A stretch of DNA of 39,370 nt from Bacteroidales bacterium UBA1182 (GTDB lineage: Bacteria > Bacteroidota > Bacteroidia > Bacteroidales > Bacteroidaceae), in NCBI GenBank assembly GCA_002310015.1, contig DBYQ01000054.1:13584-52953 (forward strand). Reading direction: 5' to 3'. Position numbers and translations under genes: made by a program. Below the pieces are notes generated by a model, which worked only from the letters and a program-made list of their open reading frames with translations, did not search any database and was not told the DNA's origin. Shown one piece after another: positions 1 to 8,983 of the stretch. Each line of letters opens with the position of its first letter. The first letter of the stretch is position 1.

Positions 1-38
1 CGTAAACCAATCTCCCTAAAAGTTCTCTTGGAAAATGA

Positions 39-2033
39 TTACAGAGTACTGTATTTGCGGCCGTAGTCAAGCTGCTGCTTCAGGTAGTCATCATTGTAGA
101 TTACCTCATAGTCAACAATCTTGCCGTCCTTCTCAACCGGAACTATGTCAGGGTTGATGAAACCGCCGTAAGGTTTCAGGTTCAGGGCCTCATAACGCTG
201 CTTGATCTCTTTGTGTAAAACGGGATCAATATGTACAGCATAGGTTTCTATAAGGTTCTTGCCCGCCTCATAGTCACCCTCTGATTTGATGCGCTGTATC
301 TCGGCCAGCAGTTCTGCAAACAGAGAACGCAGTTTCACAAAATCATTCACTACAAAGTAGGTCTTGCCGCCACGTACCTTCTTCTCAATGACATTGTCCT
401 TGAGTCCCTTCTGATAGCACCACTCGGCTATGAGCTTGCGGTTCTGCATGTGGGCTTCTGTATTGGGCCTACCCAGTTCCACACGGGTGAACTGTACCAT
501 GATACCGTTGCGGATGTAGTTTGAGTATTCAGCCTTGTAGGCATCCTTGTCGGGCATGATTCCCAGTTCCACCATCTTGGGATCGGCCGTGTAGTAGAGT
601 CCGAACAGATCGGCACGCGCCTCCTCCAGGGCCGATGCATACTCACCCATGGCGGTGCTTGATACTCCCGGCAGCAGTTGGCCGGAACCATGACCCAGAC
701 ATTCGTGAAGGTCAGTGTGGATTTCATCGGCATAGGTACCCCATTTACGGTAGAGGGCTTTTTCTTCATCATCCCAAGCAAACTCATCCAGGGTGCTGTT
801 AGGTGATTCCTGTGCGGCATAGTCATAAGCATGAGTGATGTTTGCTATGGTGACAGACTTGCTGCCGTACATCTTGCGTATCCAGTCAGCATTGGGCAGG
901 TTGATACCTATGGGTGTTGAAGGGTAGCAGTCACCCGCCAGGCATACTGCGTTTATAACCTTGGCAGAAATGCCTTTGCACTTGTCTTTCTTGAAACGCG
1001 GGTCAACAGGTGAGTTGTCTTCAAACCACTGGGCATTGGCGCTGAGAATATCGGAGCGCTCAGAAGCCTTGTGATCCTTGATGTTCACATGACCTTCCCA
1101 TGCCCCCTTGCGTCCCAGCGGATCATTGTAATCCTCTATGAATCCGTTTATGTAATCCACGGTGCCGAGTGTATCCTTTACCCACTCTATGTTGTACTCA
1201 TCCCAAATCTTAAGGTCACCTGTCTCATAGTATTTTATAAGAAGGGCAAGCGCACGTTTCTGGATGTCATTCTCAGCACAGGCGGCAGCCAGTTCCAACT
1301 CCTGGCAGATTTTTCTGATGGCCGGACCGTACATGCCGTCAATCTTCCATGGAATCTCCACGATATTGCCGTTTGCATCCTTTGTAACCTTGGTGTTAAG
1401 GCCGTATGCAATGGGAGTCTCATCGGTCTTATCCTCGATGGAATCATAGTATTTCTCAACCTCGGTACGGGTTACACCCTCATAGAAGTTGCCTGCTGAG
1501 AGCACTACTATATCACCTTCAGTAGATGTGGAGCGTCGCTGAAGAAGAGAGTTCGGATCATAGATTACGGGCAGCAGTTCAGCACACTTTGTACCGTCAC
1601 CTACAGCCTCCATAAGAGACTTGAAATATTCCTGTGAGCATTCCGGAAAGAACTTGTCCTCTGCATAGTGGTGATGTATGCCGTTGGCAAAGAACAGGCG
1701 CTTGGCATATACCGTGAACTGCTCAAACTCCTTGCAGTTACGCTCACCCTTATAGTTCTCAAGTATGTTCTCCACCACATGACGTATAGGCAGATTCCAT
1801 TTGCAGTTCTGGTCCCAATGGATGTCACGGCCCCATTTGGCTGCCTCAGAGAGGTGGTATGCATACTCTTTCTGCTGTAGTGTCAGCTCATCCCATCCGG
1901 GAATTGTGTAGCGCATAACCTTGAGGTCAGCAAACTCATCAAGCAGATACTTGAAATCACTCTTCTTCTGTCCGCAGCCGGCTGTCATGGCCAGCAATCC
2001 AGATATCATCATAATCTTATAAATTGATTTCAT
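39..2033 (-). CDS. Dipeptidyl peptidase III-like zinc lipoprotein (peptidase family M49)
   Basis: This is a zinc exopeptidase of family M49, which removes dipeptides from the N-termini of short peptides. The 664-residue product carries the M49 signature HECLGH at residues 443-448 and a second motif EEARAD at 470-475. By family precedent H443, H448 and E471 bind zinc and E444 is catalytic. The first 20 residues look like a lipoprotein signal: K near the start, a hydrophobic stretch, then MTAGC with the candidate lipidated Cys at 20. The enzyme is therefore probably anchored in the periplasm or outer membrane. HECLGH is also the form known from Bacteroides DPP III, whereas the second motif has Ala where Cys is common. 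The gene follows the transporter gene with an 18-base gap and probably shares its transcript. The family call is firm; peptide specificity is not visible. Confidence 0.9.
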   Translation of the reverse strand: MKSIYKIMMISGLLAMTAGCGQKKSDFKYLLDEFADLKVMRYTIPGWDELTLQQKEYAYHLSEAAKWGRDIHWDQNCKWNLPIRHVVENILENYKGERNCKEFEQFTVYAKRLFFANGIHHHYAEDKFFPECSQEYFKSLMEAVGDGTKCAELLPVIYDPNSLLQRRSTSTEGDIVVLSAGNFYEGVTRTEVEKYYDSIEDKTDETPIAYGLNTKVTKDANGNIVEIPWKIDGMYGPAIRKICQELELAAACAENDIQKRALALLIKYYETGDLKIWDEYNIEWVKDTLGTVDYINGFIEDYNDPLGRKGAWEGHVNIKDHKASERSDILSANAQWFEDNSPVDPRFKKDKCKGISAKVINAVCLAGDCYPSTPIGINLPNADWIRKMYGSKSVTIANITHAYDYAAQESPNSTLDEFAWDDEEKALYRKWGTYADEIHTDLHECLGHGSGQLLPGVSSTAMGEYASALEEARADLFGLYYTADPKMVELGIMPDKDAYKAEYSNYIRNGIMVQFTRVELGRPNTEAHMQNRKLIAEWCYQKGLKDNVIEKKVRGGKTYFVVNDFVKLRSLFAELLAEIQRIKSEGDYEAGKNLIETYAVHIDPVLHKEIKQRYEALNLKPYGGFINPDIVPVEKDGKIVDYEVIYNDDYLKQQLDYGRKYSTL

Positions 2034-2051
2034 ATTAAAAAATAACCCTTT

Positions 2052-2996
2052 TTACCGTATTTTTTTTACTCCCGATAGAATCACACCACCCAGAATCATG
2101 GCTGATCCTATGCCGGATACCAAGGTCATGCTCTCGCTAAGGAACAGAATAGCTCCTATAAGTGTGAATACCGGGTTCAGATATACATAATTGGTGGCAG
2201 TGACATTGCCTATCGCGATAAGAATCCTGTTCCACAGTACAAAACAGAACAGAGATGCTATTGTTGAGAGAAACAGCAGGTTTCCCCAAACCTTTATGTT
2301 GTCAAACTCTACTGCAGCCAGATTGGAGTTATCTGAAAGGATCAGAACCGGAATAATGGTAAGCAGACCGTAAAAGAAGACCTTCCGTGTGGCGTAGAGC
2401 GTACCGTAACGCTCAGTCATCTGTCCGGAAAGCTGGCTGTATACGGCCCAACTGAGAGCAGACATAAAAGCCAGGATATCACCCTTGGGTGACAGGTTCA
2501 GACTGTTGCCGTCAAACACCACCATGGCCATGCCTGTTAGAGCTATAACCGTGCCTGCTATAAGCGGCAGCCGCACCTTTACATCTTCCAGACCGTCAAC
2601 GATAGGGCCCTTGAACAGTTTCTTGATAAGCAGGGTAAGGAGTATGGTGAGCAATGGCGCTATGCATACAATGAAAGAGACATTACAGGCCTGTGTATAG
2701 CTGAGTGCGGTATTCTCAGTCAGGAAATAGAGTGATCCGCCGCTTATGCCCATAACAAGAAACAGAAACTCATCCCTTAGAGATTGGGAGAAAGCCCTCT
2801 TGTTGCGGCCGCCACGTATCAGACATACTGTAAGCAGTCCTATATAGGCAATGATGAATCTTATGGTGAATATCTGTGCCGGTGTAAGCCCCTGGTTTAT
2901 GAGTGTCTTGGTGGATACGAACGTCACTCCCCACAGTGCCATCGTCATGAACGCCAGCACATGGAAAATGAATTTGCGTTGTCTTTTATCAGTCAA
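2052..2996 (-). CDS. EamA/DMT-superfamily membrane transporter
   Basis: This is a drug/metabolite transporter superfamily permease with about ten hydrophobic segments and two EamA-type halves. The first segment contains ALWGVTFVSTK, typical of the first helix in this family. The substrate cannot be inferred. I chose the TTG at 2996 (314 residues). It overlaps the stop of the heptose kinase gene by 8 bases, has AAGGA upstream, and leaves a short basic tail (KRQRK) before the first helix. An in-frame ATG at 3065 would extend the protein to 337 residues, but it would overlap the kinase gene by 77 bases and add a polar extension. The gene lies between the heptose kinase and the DPP III-like gene on the same strand. 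It may be a passenger of the glycan transcript rather than part of that pathway. Confidence 0.82.
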   Translation of the reverse strand: MTDKRQRKFIFHVLAFMTMALWGVTFVSTKTLINQGLTPAQIFTIRFIIAYIGLLTVCLIRGGRNKRAFSQSLRDEFLFLVMGISGGSLYFLTENTALSYTQACNVSFIVCIAPLLTILLTLLIKKLFKGPIVDGLEDVKVRLPLIAGTVIALTGMAMVVFDGNSLNLSPKGDILAFMSALSWAVYSQLSGQMTERYGTLYATRKVFFYGLLTIIPVLILSDNSNLAAVEFDNIKVWGNLLFLSTIASLFCFVLWNRILIAIGNVTATNYVYLNPVFTLIGAILFLSESMTLVSGIGSAMILGGVILSGVKKIR

Positions 2997-4011
2997 TGTT
3001 GAGTTCCTTTCTTGGAATGTAAGTTTCCGGATTGTAGTAGGCAATAGTGGTTCCTTCATTTTCAAAAATGAAAGGAACGTTCATCAGATTGTCAAGGGCG
3101 TTCAATACATTCTGACGCTTATCGGGCTCCACGTAAAACAGCAGGAAACCGCCACCACCGGCACCGAGTAGTTTACCACCCAGGGCACCGGCTTTTATGC
3201 CTTTTTCATAAATGTCATCAATAAAGCTGTTGCTTACCTTTCCGCCGGTGTTGCGTTTAAGCTTCCAGGTGTGGTCAAGAAGGCGGCCAAAGTCATTAAA
3301 GTCAGAGTGCTTGTTCTCAAGGATAGCCTGTGCTTCATCAACAAGCTGGAGCATCTCCATGAACTGGGCTATTTTATTCTGCTGGTTTGTCTTTGACAAG
3401 GTCTCTTGTTGTACCTCAGATGAGAAACGGGATATACCGGTATAGAAAAGCAGTAAGCTCTGGTTGAGCAAAGCCTTTCGGTCAGGATGTATTATTATGG
3501 GTGTAATCTTGAATTGGTTATCGGCAAAATCAATACGGTTCATTCCGCCGAATGATGCAGCTATCTGGTCCTGCCAGCCTCCAACCTCTTTGCAGAGTTC
3601 ACGTTCCAGATAAATGGCATCTTCTGCCAGTTTACGCTTGCCAACCTGCTTGCCCTTGAGAGCATAAAAGGCGTTGAGCATACCTACGGCAAATGTGCTG
3701 CTGGTACCCAAACCGGTGCGGGCGGGCAGGTCTCCCTCGTAACTGAGACGTATCTCATGGATATCAAGCATCCTCATAGCTTCACGTATGGCAGGATGCT
3801 GTATCTCATCTATGCTGTTGACCCTCTCCATTTTGCTATATACCAGTTCAGAGTAGAAGGGCATGAACGGCGGTAAATGGCGTACTACCAGGTAGCAGAA
3901 CTTGTCAAAGGTAGTGGAAATGACAGCTCCGCCATGTTCATTAAAGAATGACGGAACATCTGTACCTCCTCCAAAGAAGGATATGCGGAACGGGGTTTTT
4001 GTGATTATCAT
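2989..4011 (-). CDS. hddA: GHMP kinase, probable D-glycero-alpha-D-manno-heptose-7-phosphate kinase
   Basis: A 340-residue GHMP-superfamily sugar kinase. The N-terminus has TPFRISFFGGGTD, the substrate-side motif shared by HddA-like kinases. The ATP loop is PARTGLGTSS (residues 96-105), and a C-terminal glycine-rich motif reads GAGGGGF. By family knowledge HddA phosphorylates heptose 7-phosphate at O-1, giving the alpha 1,7-bisphosphate for the GDP-heptose route. The other three enzymes of that route (gmhA, hddC, gmhB) lie at 31.3-33.1 kb on the opposite strand, which supports this role over a fucokinase-like alternative. The gene closes the glycan block, 50 bases after the preceding glycosyltransferase gene. 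In that gap TTAATTTG resembles a Bacteroides -7 box, but no clear -33 box accompanies it. Confidence 0.82.
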   Translation of the reverse strand: MIITKTPFRISFFGGGTDVPSFFNEHGGAVISTTFDKFCYLVVRHLPPFMPFYSELVYSKMERVNSIDEIQHPAIREAMRMLDIHEIRLSYEGDLPARTGLGTSSTFAVGMLNAFYALKGKQVGKRKLAEDAIYLERELCKEVGGWQDQIAASFGGMNRIDFADNQFKITPIIIHPDRKALLNQSLLLFYTGISRFSSEVQQETLSKTNQQNKIAQFMEMLQLVDEAQAILENKHSDFNDFGRLLDHTWKLKRNTGGKVSNSFIDDIYEKGIKAGALGGKLLGAGGGGFLLFYVEPDKRQNVLNALDNLMNVPFIFENEGTTIAYYNPETYIPRKELNID

Positions 4012-4061
4012 AAACAGCTCATTCTGATTAAGTGCTGCAAATTAACAAAAAACTTGCGGTA

Positions 4062-5153
4062 CTATTTGTAAAGAATGTCACGGAATGCGTCAACAACTTT
4101 ATCGGCCGAGTATTTTTCCAGAAAGGTATTGCGGGAATAGGTGTTGAATTTAGGTCTGGGGTTACCAATGAACAAACGTATGGTGTCTATGAATTCCTGT
4201 GCGGAATTGCATTTGCCGCCCATCTTGCTGTAATCCAGTTCATATCCTTCAAGAGCCTCATCAGTAGCTATTATGTTCTTTCCGTACATAAGGCTCTCGC
4301 AGGTCTTGACCTTCATGCCGCTACCCTTGAAGATGGGCAGCACCATGATGTCGGCCTCCTCAAAATAGGGCTTAAGGTCAGGCGCATCACTCACAACCTC
4401 CACATCATCAGGAATACGGTAGTTCTCTCTGATTTTAGCCATACCCTTGCCTACTATTTTCATGGTTATATCTACATTAGGGTAAACATTCTGTGCAAAC
4501 CACTCAATGCCCTCACAGTTGGGGCCGAAATATGCGCCCAGAAAGAGGCAGAGAGGTTTCTTTGAGGTGAGGCCCTCAGGGTAGGATTCCTGTTTGTATT
4601 TATCAACGAATGCCACGGGTACCAGAGCATCGGCCTTACGTGAGTACATACTCTCTATTACTCTTGCATCACGTGGATTTAGGGCAATTATGCGGTCGGC
4701 GTAGCGGCAACTCCAACCGTCATTCTTCCAAGCGCAGCGCGTAACTATGAAACTGCCGGGACGGTGTCCCAATTTGGCCTGAAAGTACAGTTTCTCAACA
4801 TTGTGGAAGAATGCTATGATGCGTCCCTTGAATCCGTTCTTCTTAAGTTCCCTGGCTATTATGCCAAACAGGCTGCGGTCAATGAACACATAGTCATAAT
4901 CTGCAGCCATCTTTACAATCTCCCTGACCCTTTTGGGAGTTATGCCGAAGAAATAACCGAACGGGAACCAAAAAGCACCTTTGATGTATTCACCCAATGT
5001 ACGCTTGTGGCTCTCGTCATGTATGTAGTAGGTGGTTACATTCTCCTCACCCAGCAGACCTGTAAGAACCGTCCAATTCTTCTGTGATCCCTGCTCGCCG
5101 CCCTCAAATACGTTGGCGGTCTTTTTATATCTTATGAACAGCAGTCTTTTCAT
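4062..5153 (-). CDS. GT4-like glycosyltransferase
   Basis: A 363-residue predicted cytoplasmic glycosyltransferase of GT-B type. The C-terminal half has the features of group 1 (GT4) enzymes: a strand with LFLGAYFGPNCEG starting the nucleotide-sugar domain, a central KIVGKG, and then a donor-binding stretch with LPIFKGSGMKVK followed by E in CESLMYGKNIIAT, resembling the E-x7-E region. The N-terminal half (FIRYKKTANVFEGG) would bind the acceptor. The start codon overlaps the stop of the upstream CgeB-like gene by four bases (ATGA), so translation is probably coupled. Donor and acceptor cannot be read from sequence. The position next to the heptose kinase makes a heptosyl donor possible, but that is only inference. 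Confidence 0.8.
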   Translation of the reverse strand: MKRLLFIRYKKTANVFEGGEQGSQKNWTVLTGLLGEENVTTYYIHDESHKRTLGEYIKGAFWFPFGYFFGITPKRVREIVKMAADYDYVFIDRSLFGIIARELKKNGFKGRIIAFFHNVEKLYFQAKLGHRPGSFIVTRCAWKNDGWSCRYADRIIALNPRDARVIESMYSRKADALVPVAFVDKYKQESYPEGLTSKKPLCLFLGAYFGPNCEGIEWFAQNVYPNVDITMKIVGKGMAKIRENYRIPDDVEVVSDAPDLKPYFEEADIMVLPIFKGSGMKVKTCESLMYGKNIIATDEALEGYELDYSKMGGKCNSAQEFIDTIRLFIGNPRPKFNTYSRNTFLEKYSADKVVDAFRDILYK

Positions 5154-6181
5154 TCCGATGAGTTATTAAGTTTAAGTGTTGCCAGAATCTCCTTTACCCT
5201 TACATCATAAGTGTGCTGCTCCAACACCTTGTTTCTGGCTTTTTGGACACAGGCAGTCATATCCTGGCTCAAACCTTTTTCTATCAGGGAGAACAGTTCT
5301 TCCTGATTGTGGTAGATACCTATTTCATCAGGTTCAAACAACTTCTGTATATAGGGGTTGTAATCACATATCTGCCATGCCCCGCTACCGGGAATCTCAA
5401 AAGTACGCGGGTTGGCTCCGTCTTTCTGCAACTCCTGATGTATGTTGAGCACCACCTTTGACCTGTTGTACAATTCATTGACACGTGCTGGCGGAACCAT
5501 CACGTTCTTGTATATTTCCCGATGTTCGCGAGTAAGCCAAGTAAAGAAGCCTTTGAACCAGGGTTTGTATCGGCCGTAAACCTCAATATGGTATTTATCC
5601 GAGAACCTTTCAACTACTGCCTGCATTGTTTTCATACGCTTGTGCGATGTGTAGAGATTGCCTATGAACAGTATGTCTATGTCCTTGGAGCATTCGATAG
5701 GATGATATGTTCCGGTGTCGCATGCCTGAGGCAGGAAATATGCCTTCTTGCCTTGGTCGGCATACCATTCTACATCCTCCTGTTCATAGCAGAGCAGCAA
5801 GTCAGAATGATCTATGTGTGAAAGAGCATCGGGTAGCCTGTCCCTGTTGTCAAAAAGCCAGACTACAACCTTTGATTCCCCACGCATCACATCCAGTGTG
5901 CTGTCATAGAGACTCTCACCGTTCATGACAAAAACCAGTTGTGGCTTAGTTTCCCGGAAAACTTCCAGAACATGATAGTTGTACTTATCCTTACTTCTTT
6001 GCCTGATTCCGGCTTTGTCGGGGCTCAGTTTATACCACCACTTCATCAAAGTGGTGTACGGATGTACAGGTGTATCATAAAGGTCAACAAATGTATTCCA
6101 ACCCTCCCGTTTGAATGCCGCCTCAGAGGCTTGCGGGAAGTTGAAATAATTTGGCCCGATTATGAGTACTGTCCTATCCAT
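5150..6181 (-). CDS. CgeB-like glycosyltransferase
   Basis: A 343-residue GT-B glycosyltransferase resembling the CgeB / glycosyl transferases group 1_2 family. Recognisable features are the N-terminal LIIGPNYFNF, a central VVVWLFDNRD and DLLLCYEQEDVEWY, a domain-joining DILFIGNLYTSHKRM, and a C-terminal block with NIHQELQKDGANPRTFEI followed by PGSGAWQIC. The last resembles the R-x-FE-x-x-x-x-G pattern of this family. The gene sits in the tightly packed glycan operon, three bases after the LicD-like gene and overlapping the next glycosyltransferase by four bases. The transferred sugar is unknown. Related proteins occur in capsule, spore-coat and O-antigen loci. Confidence 0.78.
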   Translation of the reverse strand: MDRTVLIIGPNYFNFPQASEAAFKREGWNTFVDLYDTPVHPYTTLMKWWYKLSPDKAGIRQRSKDKYNYHVLEVFRETKPQLVFVMNGESLYDSTLDVMRGESKVVVWLFDNRDRLPDALSHIDHSDLLLCYEQEDVEWYADQGKKAYFLPQACDTGTYHPIECSKDIDILFIGNLYTSHKRMKTMQAVVERFSDKYHIEVYGRYKPWFKGFFTWLTREHREIYKNVMVPPARVNELYNRSKVVLNIHQELQKDGANPRTFEIPGSGAWQICDYNPYIQKLFEPDEIGIYHNQEELFSLIEKGLSQDMTACVQKARNKVLEQHTYDVRVKEILATLKLNNSSE

Positions 6182-6184
6182 AGG

Positions 6185-7012
6185 TTAAACATTGAAATGG
6201 CATTCAGAGACGTCATTGCAGATGAACTTGACGTGAATACGTCGTTCTTCCTCTGATGGAATCTTCATATAATCGCCGTACAAATCCTTTAAACGCGCAT
6301 CCGGATTCTTGGGTGCAGGGAACATATGACCTTCAAATTCTATCTGGCCGAGAGGGAAGAATTCAGATATCAGAGTAGGATAGCCATACGTAACCCTGTT
6401 TATCTGAGGCATGATACGGTCTCTCTTACGGCCTATGCAAATGAGCCTCCAGAGAATACGGTAGAACAAGTTGTAAGGATGAAACAGCACAGCGCATAAT
6501 ACATTCTTGAATGTCAGTCTCTGACAGAAATAGAAGAATGCGTGTGATTTGAAAATATGCTGGCTGATATGTTTGAACAGACGGGGTGAAACCGTAGGAT
6601 ATGTGGTGTTTTTGAAAATATCAATACAGATACCCTTGTTATAATCAAGACTGAAAGTGTCAAAACTGTTTATCAGCAATGATTGTCTGTACCTGATTCG
6701 TATCACGCCGTCTGACAGGCCTGAACCTTTGTCCTTGCCGGTCTGGAGTATGTATTTTGGGTCGAGTTCCCTGGGACAGATTTCTATGAAACGCTCATAA
6801 TCCGGTGACCTCATTCCCAGATCCATATCATCATCCCAAGGTACAAATCCCTTGTGGCGAACAGCACCCAGAAGAGTACCCCATTCAAGCCAGTACTCTA
6901 TGTCATGTTTTCTACATATACGGTCCACCTCCAGCAGGATCTCAAGCATGATGTCCTGAGCCTTTCTCAGGGGAGTTCCGGGACCGTTTATATTTGAAAA
7001 ATCTTCATTCAT
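6185..7012 (-). CDS. LicD-family phosphotransferase-like protein
   Basis: A 275-residue LicD-family protein. The diagnostic block runs from residue 40 to 64 (LEWGTLLGAVRHKG, then PWDDDMD); its Gly and Asp cluster is the nucleotidyltransferase-like active site of the family. Known LicD proteins transfer phosphocholine from CDP-choline to a surface sugar, and fukutin-type relatives move ribitol phosphate from CDP-ribitol. Here no choline kinase or choline transporter is seen. Instead, PEP mutase fused to a LicC-like nucleotidyltransferase domain lies upstream in the same operon, so the donor may be a CMP-activated phosphonate (inference). It is flanked by glycosyltransferase genes with three-base gaps on both sides. 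Confidence 0.85.
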   Translation of the reverse strand: MNEDFSNINGPGTPLRKAQDIMLEILLEVDRICRKHDIEYWLEWGTLLGAVRHKGFVPWDDDMDLGMRSPDYERFIEICPRELDPKYILQTGKDKGSGLSDGVIRIRYRQSLLINSFDTFSLDYNKGICIDIFKNTTYPTVSPRLFKHISQHIFKSHAFFYFCQRLTFKNVLCAVLFHPYNLFYRILWRLICIGRKRDRIMPQINRVTYGYPTLISEFFPLGQIEFEGHMFPAPKNPDARLKDLYGDYMKIPSEEERRIHVKFICNDVSECHFNV

Positions 7013-7015
7013 ATC

Positions 7016-7975
7016 CTATTTCCTTATTTTCCTGACAAGTTTCTTTATCCTGCTCATAAAAAGAGCTAGGTTATACGAAACGTTCAGTGATGTCCAAATT
7101 ATCAGTTTAATCGTAAATACTTTGTTCACATATTCCTTCCATCTGACGCGTGACAGGAATGAATACTTCTCCTTGAACTGTTCCCTGGTAAAAGCTTTAG
7201 TCATGATGGCCAGATAAACGACATCCAGGTGCTTGTTGTCAACACCTGTCATATATTCATCGGGCAATAAATCACGAAGCGAAGATATGAATTTCTCCTG
7301 GTACTGAATCTTCTCCAATGAAAAACCACGTGAAGCGGAAGCTGAATAAGTGGCCACATCACAATGGTACAGGGCAAGGGGAAGGTATGAAACAGATGCG
7401 CCAGAGAGAACAAACTGCAGATTGAACAATTGGTCTTCGCCGAAATTGTATCCCGGCAGATACCTGATGTCATTCTTCAGATAGACAGAACGTTTAAGAA
7501 GCTTATTGCAGGGACCGTCATTCAGTTTGCATAACAGACTGTTGATTACGCTCTTTGTGTCAAAAGCAACAGGTTGCTCTTTCCTGTATGTCGTCTTGTT
7601 TCCGTTTTCTATCAGGAAATCGCAGATTACCATATCCGCTCCTGTTTCCATTGCCTTATTGTAGAGCTTTTCCAGATAATCGGGTTCAACCCAGTCATCG
7701 GCATCTGCATGAATGGAATATTCTCCTTGGGCGTGTTCAATGCCGAACTGCCTTGTAGCTCCTATCCCTTCGTTCGGTTTATGAAAAACCTTGAACCGGT
7801 CATCAGATTCGGACACTTCATCACAGATGGAACCGGATGCGTCAGTACTTCCGTCATCAATCAAAAGCACTTCAAAACCAGTCATAGTCTGTGCCTTCAG
7901 ACTGTCAATAAGCCGGGGCAGGGTCTTCTGGGCGTTGTAGATGGCGACTATAACAGAAATATTGATCATACTCAT
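7016..7975 (-). CDS. Family 2 glycosyltransferase (tandem copy 1)
   Basis: A 319-residue GT2 (GT-A fold) glycosyltransferase. It opens with ISVIVAIYNAQKTL, then has DDGSTDASG for nucleotide binding, EGIGATRQFG, and the metal-binding DADDW. A later GPCNKLLKRSVY is shared with its neighbour. The C-terminal third contains hydrophobic and basic stretches (NVSYNLALFMSRIKKLVRK) suggesting peripheral membrane contact. It is clearly paralogous to the next gene upstream, with near-identical DNA around the DADDW region. The catalysed linkage is unknown. Its 39-base upstream gap is one of the wider ones in this block. Confidence 0.9.
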   Translation of the reverse strand: MSMINISVIVAIYNAQKTLPRLIDSLKAQTMTGFEVLLIDDGSTDASGSICDEVSESDDRFKVFHKPNEGIGATRQFGIEHAQGEYSIHADADDWVEPDYLEKLYNKAMETGADMVICDFLIENGNKTTYRKEQPVAFDTKSVINSLLCKLNDGPCNKLLKRSVYLKNDIRYLPGYNFGEDQLFNLQFVLSGASVSYLPLALYHCDVATYSASASRGFSLEKIQYQEKFISSLRDLLPDEYMTGVDNKHLDVVYLAIMTKAFTREQFKEKYSFLSRVRWKEYVNKVFTIKLIIWTSLNVSYNLALFMSRIKKLVRKIRK

Positions 7976-8014
7976 TGTAATATCCTTTTAATTGATGAAA
8001 CGGTCCTTTTTTAA

Positions 8015-8983
8015 TTATTTACATGTTGATTTTAGAGACCTTACCATTTTTTTTATTGCGCTGAACAATATAGCCAAATTGTAGGATATATTTAGCGAAG
8101 TCCATAGAATAGTTTTAATTGTAAAGTCCTTATTCAAATAATCTCTCCATTTGACACGGGATAAATATGAATACGAATCAAGGTATTGTCTTTTTGTAAA
8201 CAGTTTAGATTGAATTGCCATATATGCAACGTCAAGTTGCTTATTGTCTATATATATTTCAAAACGGTCAGGTAAAAGATTCCGGAGTTCAGTGATGAAC
8301 TTTTCTCTGTTTTGAATCTTCTTTAAGACAGAGCCATGAACCGCCGAATTGGGATTTGCAGAATAATCGTAGTGATATAGAGCTTTTGAAACATATGAAA
8401 CAGAAGCTCCAGTCATAATAAATTGAAGATCAAATATCAGATCTTCCCCATAATTCAAGTTATGCAAGTATTTAATGCCTTGTTCTGTGTATACAGAGCG
8501 TTTTAGAAATTTATTGCAAGGACCACCAGGCATTCGGGTGAGAAATTCTTTTATCAGACCTTCTGTATCTTTTGATTTTGGTTCCTGATTAATATATGTT
8601 TGTTTTCCGTTCTCTTCAATCAACATATCGCAGATAACCATATCTGCTCCTGTTTCCAATGCTTTATTGTAGAGCTTTTCCAGATAATCCGGTTCAACCC
8701 AGTCATCGGCATCAGCATGAATAGTATATTCTCCGTTTGCATGCTCAATTCCGTATTGTCTGGTTTTTCCGATACCTTCATTTTGTTTGTGGAAGGTCTT
8801 AAATCTTTTGTCCTCTTCGGCGTATCTGTCACATATATCACCGGAATTGTCGGTACTACCGTCATCTATCATCAGTACTTCAAAATCTGACAATGTCTGG
8901 ACTTTGAGACTATCTAATAGTCGTGTCAAGGTCTTGTCGGCATTATAGACCGCTACTATAACAGAGATGGCAGGTGATTTCAT
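8015..8983 (-). CDS. Family 2 glycosyltransferase (tandem copy 2)
   Basis: A 322-residue GT2 glycosyltransferase and paralogue of the gene just downstream. It shares the opening ISVIVAVYNADKTL, DDGSTDNSG, the metal motif DADDW, and GPCNKFLKRSVY, and the C-terminal NISYNLAILFSAIKK parallels copy 1. Its bases are visibly richer in A+T than copy 1, most strongly outside the conserved catalytic core. The start codon overlaps the flippase stop by four bases. The pair probably adds two related sugars, or the same sugar twice, to the repeat unit; the sequence cannot show which. Confidence 0.9.
   Translation of the reverse strand: MKSPAISVIVAVYNADKTLTRLLDSLKVQTLSDFEVLMIDDGSTDNSGDICDRYAEEDKRFKTFHKQNEGIGKTRQYGIEHANGEYTIHADADDWVEPDYLEKLYNKALETGADMVICDMLIEENGKQTYINQEPKSKDTEGLIKEFLTRMPGGPCNKFLKRSVYTEQGIKYLHNLNYGEDLIFDLQFIMTGASVSYVSKALYHYDYSANPNSAVHGSVLKKIQNREKFITELRNLLPDRFEIYIDNKQLDVAYMAIQSKLFTKRQYLDSYSYLSRVKWRDYLNKDFTIKTILWTSLNISYNLAILFSAIKKMVRSLKSTCK

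Noticed and set aside
428..832. A 134-codon frame on the minus strand inside the DPP III-like gene.
   Set aside because: It is on the same strand in another frame, covering the HECLGH and EEARAD motifs of the real gene; the product is rich in Met, Trp and Pro without a motif.
4032..4565. A 177-codon plus-strand open frame opposite the GT4-like gene.
   Set aside because: It is antisense to a well-supported gene with clear motifs, and the product has no family resemblance.
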